In this document: positions 8,020 to 15,861 of the stretch, in pieces
Layout: each line of letters starts with the position of its first letter
How positions within the stretch are numbered: position 1 is the first letter of the stretch
Assembly: GCA_946481315.1 (NCBI GenBank)
Contig: CAMLMH010000001.1
Location: forward strand, 434,001-498,000
DNA: 64,000 bases
Source: an uncultured Bacteriovorax sp.
GTDB lineage: Bacteria > Bdellovibrionota > Bacteriovoracia > Bacteriovoracales > Bacteriovoracaceae
Reading direction: 5' to 3'
Notes under the pieces: model-generated
What the model saw: only the letters and a program-made list of their open reading frames with translations
What the model was told of the DNA's origin: nothing
The model's database searches: none
Position numbers and translations under genes: made by a program

Positions 8020-9780
8020 GTGGAAGATTCTGTAAAGGACAATAAGACCAAACACACCATCACAACAGTGAAATTAGAGGATAAGGCTAAGTTGCTTCCG
8101 ACTAAACCAGGCTGTTATTTGATGAAAAACAAGGATGATCAAATCATCTATGTAGGTAAGGCTAAGAACTTACGTTCACGTGTGCAGTCTTACTTCAACG
8201 GTTCAGTCAAAAGTCCCAAAACAGATATCCTCGTCAGCCACATTGTGGATTTTGATTTCATCATGACCACTTCAGATGCTGAAAGCTTTGTTCTGGAAAA
8301 TACTCTCATCAAAAAACACACTCCCAAATACAATATTCGACTGAAAGACGATAAATCATACCCCTACGTTGTCATCAATACGAATGAACCCTTTCCTCGA
8401 CTTGAGTTCCTCAGGAGGGTAAAAAGAGGAAAAGGCGTGGAAGTTTACGGACCCTTTGTTACCGGATCCAACATCTGGGATATCATACGTATTCTCACTC
8501 AGAGTTTTTCTCTGCGAGACTGTAAACTCTCGGACTTCAAAAAACGCAAAGAGCCATGTCTGCTCTATCAAATGAAGCAATGTAGTGCTCCCTGCGTTGG
8601 AAAGATAAACGACTCTGATTATGAACGAGATCTGAATTTTGCCCGCGATTTATTTTCGGGAAGCGGAGTAAAGACCATCCGCGAACTGGAAAAGCGAATG
8701 ATTCAGGCAGCGGAAGATGAAGAATTTGAAAAGGCTGCTCTTATTCGTGACAATCTCAACAAGCTGATTGAATTTGCCAACAACTTTAAACAGGAAAATG
8801 CTGAACATAAAGATGAACGCAATCTCGATATCGTCGCGTACTATCAGGGCGAAATCGAAGTGGATCTATCTATCTACATGATGAGAAACGGCGTTTTATT
8901 AGGACATAAGAATTTCAACTTCTCTAATCTAGATATTATCGAAGGTGTAGAAGACCTCATATTGAATTTTCTCTTCCAGTACTATTCATCAACGTATGAT
9001 TCACCACCGGAATTAGTTGTCACCCATATGTCTCAAGAGGCAAATGACATGCTCGAAGAAGCAATGGGAACATTGTTTAAAAATATTCGCGTCCGTTCAC
9101 CGCAGAAAAAATACGATTCATTCATAAATCTCACCCGAGATCACGCATTTGAACAGCAACGTGTGCGTATGCTACATGAAGACTCGGTATATGTTGGACT
9201 CAATAAACTTAAAGATCTTCTGGGACTGCGCGAGCGCCCTGTCGTTCTGGAATGTTTTGACGTTGCGATTTTCCAGGGAACAAGCCCGACTGCTTCCCAA
9301 ATTGTTTTCCACGATGGAAAGCCAGATAAGAAAAATTATCGCTACTATCATCTGGAAGAACGTCCGGAAGGCAACAACGACTTTGCCATGATGAAAGAAC
9401 TCATTACCCGTCGCTCTGATAACGGTAATCTTCCTGATGTCTTCATTGTCGATGGTGGACAGGGGCAGGTGAGTATGTTCCGTGAAGTCTTAAAAGAAGT
9501 GAACATCGCCGTCCCTGTCATTGGTATCGCCAAATCAAAAGTCATTCGCTCCAAAGAAGGATTTAAAAACGAAGACATTAAAAAATCTGAAGAAAGACTG
9601 ATCATCCCAGGTCGAAGTAATCCCTATATGCTCAATCAGAACCGCTCACTTTATAAAATCATTGTGCAAATGCGGGATGAAGCTCACCGTTTTTCGCGAA
9701 AACTGCATCACAAGGAAGAAAAGAAGCGGATCTTTAACGATAAAACCAAGCGCAAAAAACCAACTGGTCCTGTAGTCTAG
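8020..9780 (+). CDS. uvrC: Excinuclease ABC subunit C lacking the C-terminal HhH domain
   Basis: Nucleotide-excision-repair nuclease that with UvrA and UvrB cuts both sides of a lesion. It has 586 residues from a GTG start with only a weak ribosome site; no other start precedes the nuclease domain. The GIY-YIG domain (GCY at 31-33, YVG at 44-46) makes the 3' cut. The UVR motif is near 220-250. The RNase H-like 5' nuclease runs about 395-560, with CFDVAIFQG, FIVDGGQGQ and RDEAHRF. Only about 30 basic residues follow RDEAHRF, whereas typical UvrC ends with a tandem helix-hairpin-helix of about 60 residues; that domain is missing here. The stop overlaps the convergent GNAT gene by 4 nt. Confidence 0.96.
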   Translation: MEDSVKDNKTKHTITTVKLEDKAKLLPTKPGCYLMKNKDDQIIYVGKAKNLRSRVQSYFNGSVKSPKTDILVSHIVDFDFIMTTSDAESFVLENTLIKKHTPKYNIRLKDDKSYPYVVINTNEPFPRLEFLRRVKRGKGVEVYGPFVTGSNIWDIIRILTQSFSLRDCKLSDFKKRKEPCLLYQMKQCSAPCVGKINDSDYERDLNFARDLFSGSGVKTIRELEKRMIQAAEDEEFEKAALIRDNLNKLIEFANNFKQENAEHKDERNLDIVAYYQGEIEVDLSIYMMRNGVLLGHKNFNFSNLDIIEGVEDLILNFLFQYYSSTYDSPPELVVTHMSQEANDMLEEAMGTLFKNIRVRSPQKKYDSFINLTRDHAFEQQRVRMLHEDSVYVGLNKLKDLLGLRERPVVLECFDVAIFQGTSPTASQIVFHDGKPDKKNYRYYHLEERPEGNNDFAMMKELITRRSDNGNLPDVFIVDGGQGQVSMFREVLKEVNIAVPVIGIAKSKVIRSKEGFKNEDIKKSEERLIIPGRSNPYMLNQNRSLYKIIVQMRDEAHRFSRKLHHKEEKKRIFNDKTKRKKPTGPVV

Positions 9781-10328
9781 AAATCCCGGCGATACAGAAT
9801 TCCATTGGTCTCAAACTCCAGATGCAAAAAGCCTTTTGCTTCTTTCATTTTTATGAATCCAAATTGCGCATGCATTTTTCTGGAAGTGAGATTGTTGACG
9901 TCGACAACAGAGTAGAGTGTATCGGCCTTAAGTTCTTTTAATCTTTTTATTCTCTCTTTTGAGAGAAAACGGGCAATGTTTTTTCTTCTCCATTCTTTTT
10001 TGACCAAAATTCCCATCCCATACCATCCTTCCGGAGCAGGGTAGCGCTTTTTCTCCTGAGGCATTCCCTGCGAATGAAAAAAACGGCAGAACCCAACCAC
10101 CTCGCTATCGACTTTCGCAATATAGAGCCAATAAAAGGGATCGCTTTTGTTTAACTCAATCTCCCTGTTAGTTTTTTTAATAATGTCTTCACGGGATGCA
10201 GTGGGGTTGCGCTCCAGCATCATATCGTTAATCGCTGTTTGATGAATACTTTCAGCTAATCTGAATTCAATGCCGGCAGGAAGAGCTGAGCTGGTAATGG
10301 AATTGTTGTATGATTCATCGTTTTTCAT
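9777..10328 (-). CDS. GNAT-family N-acetyltransferase
   Basis: 183 residues. The GNAT acetyl-CoA-binding motif A is seen as GMGILVKKEWRRKNIARFL (the R-x-x-x-x-A form), followed by a VVDVNNLTSRKMHAQFGF segment typical of motif B, where Asn and the terminal GF occur in many GNATs. The substrate cannot be told from sequence. It is convergent with uvrC, with interlocked stop codons, and divergent from the transposase-like gene at 10365. Start codon ATG at 10328. Confidence 0.88.
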   Translation of the reverse strand: MKNDESYNNSITSSALPAGIEFRLAESIHQTAINDMMLERNPTASREDIIKKTNREIELNKSDPFYWLYIAKVDSEVVGFCRFFHSQGMPQEKKRYPAPEGWYGMGILVKKEWRRKNIARFLSKERIKRLKELKADTLYSVVDVNNLTSRKMHAQFGFIKMKEAKGFLHLEFETNGILYRRDF

Positions 10329-10329
10329 G

Positions 10330-10358
10330 TTGACAATAATATCTGCCTAAATTAGGTT
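10330..10358 (+). promoter_or_regulatory. Possible promoter of the RAYT gene
   Basis: TTGACA (10330-10335), a 17-nt spacer and TAGGTT (10353-10358) lie directly before the ATG at 10365. If used, the transcript would start almost at the ATG, giving a leaderless or very short-leader message. The -10 is a poor match. Confidence 0.35.
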
Positions 10359-10364
10359 TGCCCA

Positions 10365-11000
10365 ATGAAAAAACGAACATTATTCAACATTAAAGGAGCG
10401 GGAAGACCCGCCGTTCATGATAAAGGAATTCGCCATACTGAACGCGAAGTTATTAAGAAACTTACAACTCTTCATCTCACGATAAAAATAGATAAGCAGA
10501 AGGCAGGTCTGAAGTCTAAAGCTGTGCTCTCACTGCTTCATAAAGCAATTAAAAATGCCCGCAAGCTCGGTTTGGGCATTGTTCATTATACGCTCGAGTA
10601 TGACCACATTCACATGCTGGTGGAAGCCCGGGACAATGAGACCCTGGCTAAAGGTATGCAGTCATTCGGGATCTGTTTTTCTAAGGGAATTAATAAGCTT
10701 AAAGGACTTAAAGGGCAGGTCTATAAATCACGCTATCATTTGCGAATATTGAAGACTCCACGAGAAATTAAAAATGTAGTTCATTATATTTTAGGTAATA
10801 GTGTAAAGCATAAGTCGGGAAGTTTTCTGAACTCTTATAATTCGCTGGTGGTAAGCAGAAATTTGCGAGAATTGTATCCGGGTTTTGAATTGAAAATAGC
10901 AGATGTGATCGAAAAGAGTGTTGTTTTGAAAAATTTGAAGGCGGAGCTAAACAGTGTTCTGGCCCCGCCTGAAGGATATTTCTTAAAACAAATCAGTTAA
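10365..11000 (+). CDS. REP-associated tyrosine transposase-like protein (HUH, Y1)
   Basis: 211-residue IS200-like/RAYT-family protein. The HUH metal motif is YDHIHMLVE (about residues 79-87), and the likely nucleophile Tyr is in the helix NVVHYILGNSVKH (about 139-151). The N-terminal GAGRPAVHDKGIRH stretch is characteristic of RAYTs. Such proteins nick single-stranded palindromes (REP sequences) and are usually single-copy and domesticated. No IS ends flank it, and I see no REP palindromes immediately beside it. It overlaps the convergent zinc-ribbon gene by 8 nt. Confidence 0.85.
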   Translation: MKKRTLFNIKGAGRPAVHDKGIRHTEREVIKKLTTLHLTIKIDKQKAGLKSKAVLSLLHKAIKNARKLGLGIVHYTLEYDHIHMLVEARDNETLAKGMQSFGICFSKGINKLKGLKGQVYKSRYHLRILKTPREIKNVVHYILGNSVKHKSGSFLNSYNSLVVSRNLRELYPGFELKIADVIEKSVVLKNLKAELNSVLAPPEGYFLKQIS

Positions 11001-11205
11001 TGATGTGAATGATTTTGCGGTTACCTTGTCCACAATCCGGGCAACGGGCCGACTCTTGCATAAGCAGATTCTTATAGTCTGATAAATGAGTTAAAACCAA
11101 CTTTGCGCCGCAGATCTGGCATTCATTGATGATCTTCTTTACGTTCTTAATGTCACCAAAGTATTCCTGAAAATTTTCGAACTTGTAATCTGTTTCCATT
11201 GACAT
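10993..11205 (-). CDS. Small zinc-ribbon protein
   Basis: 70 residues from MSMETDYKFENFQEYF at 11205, preceded by AAAAGGAG at good spacing; the frame extends to 11406 but that leader overlaps the next gene and is not needed. Two knuckles, CQIC (about 29-32) and CPDC (about 54-57), make a zinc ribbon near the C-terminus. The function is unknown; it may bind nucleic acid or protein. It is divergent from the UDG-like gene, sharing a 100-nt promoter region. Confidence 0.75.
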   Translation of the reverse strand: MSMETDYKFENFQEYFGDIKNVKKIINECQICGAKLVLTHLSDYKNLLMQESARCPDCGQGNRKIIHIIN

Positions 11206-11305
11206 GGCGGATGCTCCTTTTGTCATTTCTAGATCTCTCTTCGGCACCCGCTCAATGTCCTTTAAACTGTCTGTTAAAAATGCGATTTTTGGGATAAATT
11301 TGCTT

Positions 11306-11989
11306 ATGGAACAAAAATTTAAAAAAATTCTGCAAAAAACTAAAGCTTGGCAGGAGGGCCGTGATCCTCTGGCCCGGACCTTTGAAGGTGCATTGTTCAG
11401 CGGCACCAGCTGGCCATTTTCATTTCAAGACGAACAAGCTCAGCCTGCTACCGAAAAAACCGTAATTTCCCAGTTAAAATCCTCTCCGGCGGTGAGTGTC
11501 CCGGCAGCTTCCGAACCGGTTCAAAACAGCGATTATAAAACACTGGTGGTGTTTCTAGGCGACACATTCAAACCGGGAAGTGATAAAGAAGATCTGTTGG
11601 GTAAAATGATCGTGGCGATGAAATTACAACCCACAGAATTTATCCGTATTAAATTTAATGAAGCTCTGGATGATGTTGTGGATCCTGAAAGCAATAGTAA
11701 AAAACCAGGAGCCGAAACACTGGAACTTTACCGCCAGATTATAGATTTGCGCCCACAAGTCGTGGTTACACTTGGAGCTACCGTCACCAACATTTTGCTG
11801 GGAAGGCGAGAGAAATTGTCGGGTATTCACGGGCAATTTTTTGAAAAAGAATTATCCGCTGACAAACAATCACATACTTTCAGCTGGTGTCCGGTTTTTC
11901 ATCCTGATTTTCTACAGATTAATCCCAATATGAAGCGAACGGCCTGGATAGACCTGCAAAAGGTCATGGAACGGGTAGGGAAAATTTGA
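11306..11989 (+). CDS. Uracil-DNA glycosylase superfamily protein, degenerate
   Basis: 227 residues from MEQKFKKILQKTKAW at 11306. The second half matches family-4/5-like UDG folds: VVVTLGATVTNILLG, then GIHGQFF, then HPDFLQINPNMKRTAW, the typical ligand-loop and C-terminal helix. Features of family 4 are missing. The only cysteine is near the C-terminal end (SWCPVF), so the four [4Fe-4S] ligands are absent. The usual GEAPG-type water-activating motif is replaced by FLGDTFKPGSDKED. It may be a non-catalytic DNA-binding relative or a diverged glycosylase. The longer frame to 11204 would overlap the divergent gene. Confidence 0.75.
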   Translation: MEQKFKKILQKTKAWQEGRDPLARTFEGALFSGTSWPFSFQDEQAQPATEKTVISQLKSSPAVSVPAASEPVQNSDYKTLVVFLGDTFKPGSDKEDLLGKMIVAMKLQPTEFIRIKFNEALDDVVDPESNSKKPGAETLELYRQIIDLRPQVVVTLGATVTNILLGRREKLSGIHGQFFEKELSADKQSHTFSWCPVFHPDFLQINPNMKRTAWIDLQKVMERVGKI

Positions 11990-12083
11990 TGGTCTTGATG
12001 ACTATCCACTTCTCTCGTTAGAATGATTTAACGGCTTCAAGGAATGAAGTCGGATAATTTTTTTCAGGAAGACCGTAAGCAGG

Positions 12084-13238
12084 ATGCGCAGGATTTTCTT
12101 CACCCTCTTTTTAAGCCTTCTGATTAGTGCTGATGCTCTGGCCATTCCGGTTGTCAGCGTACGTATTGGAAAAAAATTGAAGAATATTCATGTCACGGGC
12201 ATGGATTTGAAGAGGCACCTGCTTTTTTCAAATGATGTTAAGACCTATACCGGAAAAAAAACGGTTAAATTTAATTGTCAGACTTTTACGACACTCAATA
12301 AAGAAAGAAATAAACCCATTCTATTGGCTACTCTGGAATCACCTACTGGATTGTTGTCCTATGAACATACGAAATACCAGGGCGTTTTTAAAGTTGTAAC
12401 TAATCCGAAGGGAGATAGCTGCGATATTATTAACGACATTCCGATGGAATCTTATATCGCTTCTTTATTAACGAAAGAAATGAATCCGAAATGGCCGCTG
12501 GAAGCATTGAAGGCGCAGGCAGTAGCCGCCCGCAGTTATGCTTATCATAAAATGCTCTCGCAACAAGTGACGAAAGAATTAGGTAACGAAGCATTCTACG
12601 ATCTGGAGAGTTCTGAAAAACATCAGGTGGCCGGTGCGTTTTTTGATGTTACTGAATCTACTATGCTGGCAGCTGAGCAAACTAAAGGCGAAGTGCTGAC
12701 TACAGAATCGGGAGCCATTCGCCCCGTATTCTTTCATGCCAAATGCGGTGGAAAGACTTTACGACCTGATCAGGTCTGGAAAAATGTTGAGCCCGGATAT
12801 CAGGGAGTGAACTGTCCTTTTTGTCACGATATCGGACCTAAAGGTTGGACAAAATTTATCAGTATGGATCGCATGCGTGCTTTTTTTCGATGGGCCCAGA
12901 ATCAGGGGCTATTACGGGAACGAATGGATACAAATGTAACATCCGTAGTCCTGGTACCTGACAGTATTGATAAAGCTAATGTCAATTTTTACATCAATGA
13001 GCGACCTTTCATTATTGAGAAAGCAGTAATTCGCCGGTTTTTTGGAAGGGTATTATTTCCATCCAATTCTTTCTCCCTCTCTTTACGTGATGGCAATATC
13101 ATCGTGGCAGGTGAAGGCCTGGGCCACGGAGTAGGAATGTGTCAGATGGGGGCTTTTGCGCTGGCTAAACGGGGATGGTCGTATAAAAGAATCCTCGTCC
13201 ACTACTTTCCTGGTCACTATCTGAAAAAGATGTATTAA
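12084..13238 (+). CDS. SpoIID/LytB-domain protein (putative peptidoglycan lytic transglycosylase)
   Basis: 384 residues with a signal peptide (about 1-20, ending ADALA). The SpoIID domain starts near residue 120. Its signature is LTKEMNPKWPLEALKAQAVA, where the Glu is the catalytic acid in SpoIID, followed by the late GHGVGMCQMGA motif and HYFPG. SpoIID cleaves glycan strands already stripped of peptides by an amidase. Here an amidase gene begins 10 nt after the stop, so the pair very likely acts in sequence in the periplasm. In a non-sporulating Gram-negative the role could be septal, or prey or self wall remodelling; that is inference. Confidence 0.88.
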   Translation: MRRIFFTLFLSLLISADALAIPVVSVRIGKKLKNIHVTGMDLKRHLLFSNDVKTYTGKKTVKFNCQTFTTLNKERNKPILLATLESPTGLLSYEHTKYQGVFKVVTNPKGDSCDIINDIPMESYIASLLTKEMNPKWPLEALKAQAVAARSYAYHKMLSQQVTKELGNEAFYDLESSEKHQVAGAFFDVTESTMLAAEQTKGEVLTTESGAIRPVFFHAKCGGKTLRPDQVWKNVEPGYQGVNCPFCHDIGPKGWTKFISMDRMRAFFRWAQNQGLLRERMDTNVTSVVLVPDSIDKANVNFYINERPFIIEKAVIRRFFGRVLFPSNSFSLSLRDGNIIVAGEGLGHGVGMCQMGAFALAKRGWSYKRILVHYFPGHYLKKMY

Positions 13239-13247
13239 GCTGTTAGC

Positions 13248-14006
13248 ATGAAGTTTTTTCTCTCGCTTATTCTGACGTGTTTCGTTTGTTCATTTGCGCA
13301 TTCATTCACCATACTCATTGATCCAGGTCATGGTGGTGAAGAAGATGGAGCGACGGCCATGACACAAGGCCAGGATCCTCCGGTTCAGGTCAAAGAAAAA
13401 GACATAGCACTTACGATCTCCAAAATTATTTACGACAAACTGCAGACCAGAGGCCATCGCGTTTTTCTCACTCGCAGTGTAGACCGGACTGTTTCCTTAC
13501 CTGAAAGAGCAGCAATAGCTGAGAAAACAAAAGCGGATCTCTTTATTTCCGTTCACATTAACTCCAGTCCGGAAGCAGGCGCCGTAGGCTTTGAAACTTA
13601 CTACCTTGATAATCACAATGACGTGGCAATCAAAAAAGTAGAAAAAACTGAAAACATTCAGTCGCAAGGTGAGAATGTTGTTGTTCAGCAGATTCTCATT
13701 GATCTTGTCATTGATCAGACAGTGAATACCTCTAAGCCTCTGGCCTTTAACATACATTCGGAAATCAAAAATTCCGTAGGAAAAAAATACGGACTGCCCA
13801 GCAGAGGGGTGAAACCAGGCCTTTTTTTCGTTCTGGCTTTGTCTAAACGTCCAGGGGTATTGCTGGAAGTAGGTTTTATTTCGACTCTCAAAGATCGTCA
13901 AAGAATGATGAATCCCAAGTTCCAGGAAGATTACGCCTCAGCCGTTGTGCGCGGAATTGAAAAGTACCTGCAAAGCCAAAGCAAAAAAAATAAAAAGAAA
14001 AAATAG
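13248..14006 (+). CDS. N-acetylmuramoyl-L-alanine amidase (Amidase_3)
   Basis: 252 residues with a signal peptide (about 1-19) and then a single zinc amidase domain. Ligands and catalytic residues are visible: H28 in DPGHGG, E50 in KEKD, H103 in SVHIN and E207 in LLEVGF. It cuts the bond between MurNAc and the stem peptide in the periplasm. There is no AMIN or SPOR domain. It lies 9 nt downstream of the SpoIID-like gene and is surely co-transcribed. The C-terminus is lysine-rich. Confidence 0.93.
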   Translation: MKFFLSLILTCFVCSFAHSFTILIDPGHGGEEDGATAMTQGQDPPVQVKEKDIALTISKIIYDKLQTRGHRVFLTRSVDRTVSLPERAAIAEKTKADLFISVHINSSPEAGAVGFETYYLDNHNDVAIKKVEKTENIQSQGENVVVQQILIDLVIDQTVNTSKPLAFNIHSEIKNSVGKKYGLPSRGVKPGLFFVLALSKRPGVLLEVGFISTLKDRQRMMNPKFQEDYASAVVRGIEKYLQSQSKKNKKKK

Positions 14007-14010
14007 ACAA

Positions 14011-14038
14011 AAAAAAACCCTCTTGCGAGGGTTTTTTT
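14011..14038. terminator. Bidirectional terminator
   Basis: AAAAAAACCCTC (14011-14022), loop TTGC and GAGGGTTTTTTT (14027-14038) form a perfect 12-bp stem with A and T tracts. It separates the convergent amidase gene and the lipoprotein gene, ending 2 nt before the lipoprotein stop. Confidence 0.93.
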
Positions 14039-14039
14039 A

Positions 14040-14699
14040 TCAGAACTGACCGTTACAGGTCGGTTTGGTAAATGATGTAGGGATTTGAACAGGTCCGGTT
14101 GAGTACGGATTAGCTACTGTCCTGGTTGCAGTAATAATTGTATTTGGAGCATAATCAACTACACCGTAACCACAGTGAGGATCAGTATCAAGAACGATTC
14201 CGTTTGGCGCCTGGAAGTTTGTTAGTTGAGTCTCATTCGAAATGATTGAAGGAAAGTTCGGGTAAGCACTTTTCATTTCACAGAATGAAAGTGTCACGTT
14301 ATATCCAACCAGCTGTGAACCATTAGTTACTTTTGTGACAAACATTAAATCACGGAAAACCGAAACACCCACATAGAGATGGCTGATTGTTCCTTGATTC
14401 AGATAACCAGGAACCCACTGACCACGGATAGCAGTTCCCCCGTTAACAGGAAAATTTCCCTGGACATAAAAACTATAATCCGTTCCAAGACGATATCCAT
14501 TAGCACAGGCGACATTTGCTTTGATCGATTGAACCTGATTGATAATTGTTCCGCTGATGGCCGGATTTCCAGAGTAGTATGGTGATGTTCCACCCGCCGC
14601 CGGTATATTAACTTTATTCTCCTTCTTTCCACATGATGCTAAGAGGACAGCACTCATTACCAGGCAGAAGTTAAGAGAATTTTTCATTTGCGCTTTCAT
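14040..14699 (-). CDS. Lipoprotein of unknown function
   Basis: 219 residues. The signal peptide ends in a lipobox LLASC (Cys about residue 23), so the protein is lipidated. The mature part is rich in Asn, Gly, Thr and Val with several cysteines (VACANGYR, SFCEMK, PHCGYG, PTCNGQF), suggesting a disulfide-bonded beta protein. No family is recognised. ATG 14699 has GGAG seven nt upstream; an internal Met four codons on is a possible alternative. It is the only gene of its transcript and shares its terminator with the convergent amidase. Confidence 0.82.
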   Translation of the reverse strand: MKAQMKNSLNFCLVMSAVLLASCGKKENKVNIPAAGGTSPYYSGNPAISGTIINQVQSIKANVACANGYRLGTDYSFYVQGNFPVNGGTAIRGQWVPGYLNQGTISHLYVGVSVFRDLMFVTKVTNGSQLVGYNVTLSFCEMKSAYPNFPSIISNETQLTNFQAPNGIVLDTDPHCGYGVVDYAPNTIITATRTVANPYSTGPVQIPTSFTKPTCNGQF

Positions 14700-14833
14700 C
14701 TCAATACTCCAAGAGTAGTTTTTGTCTAAAGCCTATTCGGATAATCTAGCAATTCACTTTAATTTTTTTTAAGATCACGGATAATTAGGCAATTTTATTA
14801 AGAATAAATAAAAAGGAGCCGAAAAGTGGACAT

Positions 14834-15751
14834 ATGAGCATGATCGATACCCTGAAACCTTATTTTGAAGATGACGCCTTTATGTTTAAGGTGAAAACCG
14901 GAAGCAAGTTCTTAATGGTGTCTGCCATTTGTACCCTTTCCGTTTTGCTCTTCATTTATCTCTTTATAAGGATTGATTTGATATTCTTTGTGGCCAATGG
15001 TTTTCCGGGAGCTGTTGAATTTGAAGATGCATTTTATGAATATATATATTCTGCTTTGTATGACGGTATCTGGATCCTGGGATTAGGGGGCGTATTCATC
15101 TTTTCGCTGGGGTATTATCTTGCATCAGTCATGACCCGGCCGTTTAAAGTGATAGGTCAATATTGCGAAGACCGGATGAATGAACGAAAAAATTATTACA
15201 CCCCGGATTTTTTTTCAGACCTCAAATTATTGACATCCTTTTCAGTTTTTTTCTTCTCCCGAATTGATGAAGCATTAATCAGAGGAAAAATGGAGAGAAT
15301 AGAAATTCCGAACCATTTTACCAAAATTCATAAACCCACATTTGAAAAAAACTTTTTCTTTAATTACCTATTCATCATTATCATTTTTGCACTTCTATCT
15401 TCTTTGGGCATTTATACAATTAATCACGAAATCCGTGATCAGATTTTTGAATTGTCCAGGAAATTTCTTACCAACAACAAACAGGCGCTGTATTTTTTTG
15501 AACAGCAATTTCAGCTCGCCAATATCGCCGTCACTTTCTTCGTTTGCTTACATTTGATGATCTATATGCTGCTTGGTTACCATCTGTATTCTAAGATAGC
15601 TTCACCGGCGTTCGCCGTATTTGCTACGATGCGATCGTTCCTTAAAGGTAACTATCATAACCGGGTTCACTTAATTGGTTTTTACTATCTGCGTGAGGAT
15701 TGCCGCAAGGTAAATAAATACCTCGACCATATTCAAAAAAACCTGACTTAA
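14834..15751 (+). CDS. Four-TM membrane protein with two HAMP-like segments
   Basis: 305 residues. Hydrophobic helices lie at about 28-48, 78-98, 173-193 and 234-258, so the protein looks like two TM pairs. Each pair is followed by a HAMP-like stretch: TRPFKVIGQYCEDRM after TM2, and ASPAFAVFATMRSFLKGNYHNRV after TM4, with the Pro and Gly positions of HAMP. No kinase, MCP or cyclase output domain follows. It may be a sensor or adaptor that signals through partners. The function is unknown. AGGAG lies about 15 nt before the ATG, which is long; a second ATG at 14840 is possible. Confidence 0.75.
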   Translation: MSMIDTLKPYFEDDAFMFKVKTGSKFLMVSAICTLSVLLFIYLFIRIDLIFFVANGFPGAVEFEDAFYEYIYSALYDGIWILGLGGVFIFSLGYYLASVMTRPFKVIGQYCEDRMNERKNYYTPDFFSDLKLLTSFSVFFFSRIDEALIRGKMERIEIPNHFTKIHKPTFEKNFFFNYLFIIIIFALLSSLGIYTINHEIRDQIFELSRKFLTNNKQALYFFEQQFQLANIAVTFFVCLHLMIYMLLGYHLYSKIASPAFAVFATMRSFLKGNYHNRVHLIGFYYLREDCRKVNKYLDHIQKNLT

Positions 15752-15861
15752 ACGTTTGGGTGAAAAATTCTTTAGCTAATTAAATTGAAAATATTCAGAA
15801 ATTTGAGAAAATGTGTTAGTTCCAATTGAATGATCTACTTTCCCAAACCAAAGGATGGATA

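Noticed and set aside
10993..11406. Extended start for the zinc-ribbon gene
   Set aside because: AAAAGGAG lies before ATG 11205; the extra leader overlaps the divergent UDG-like gene.
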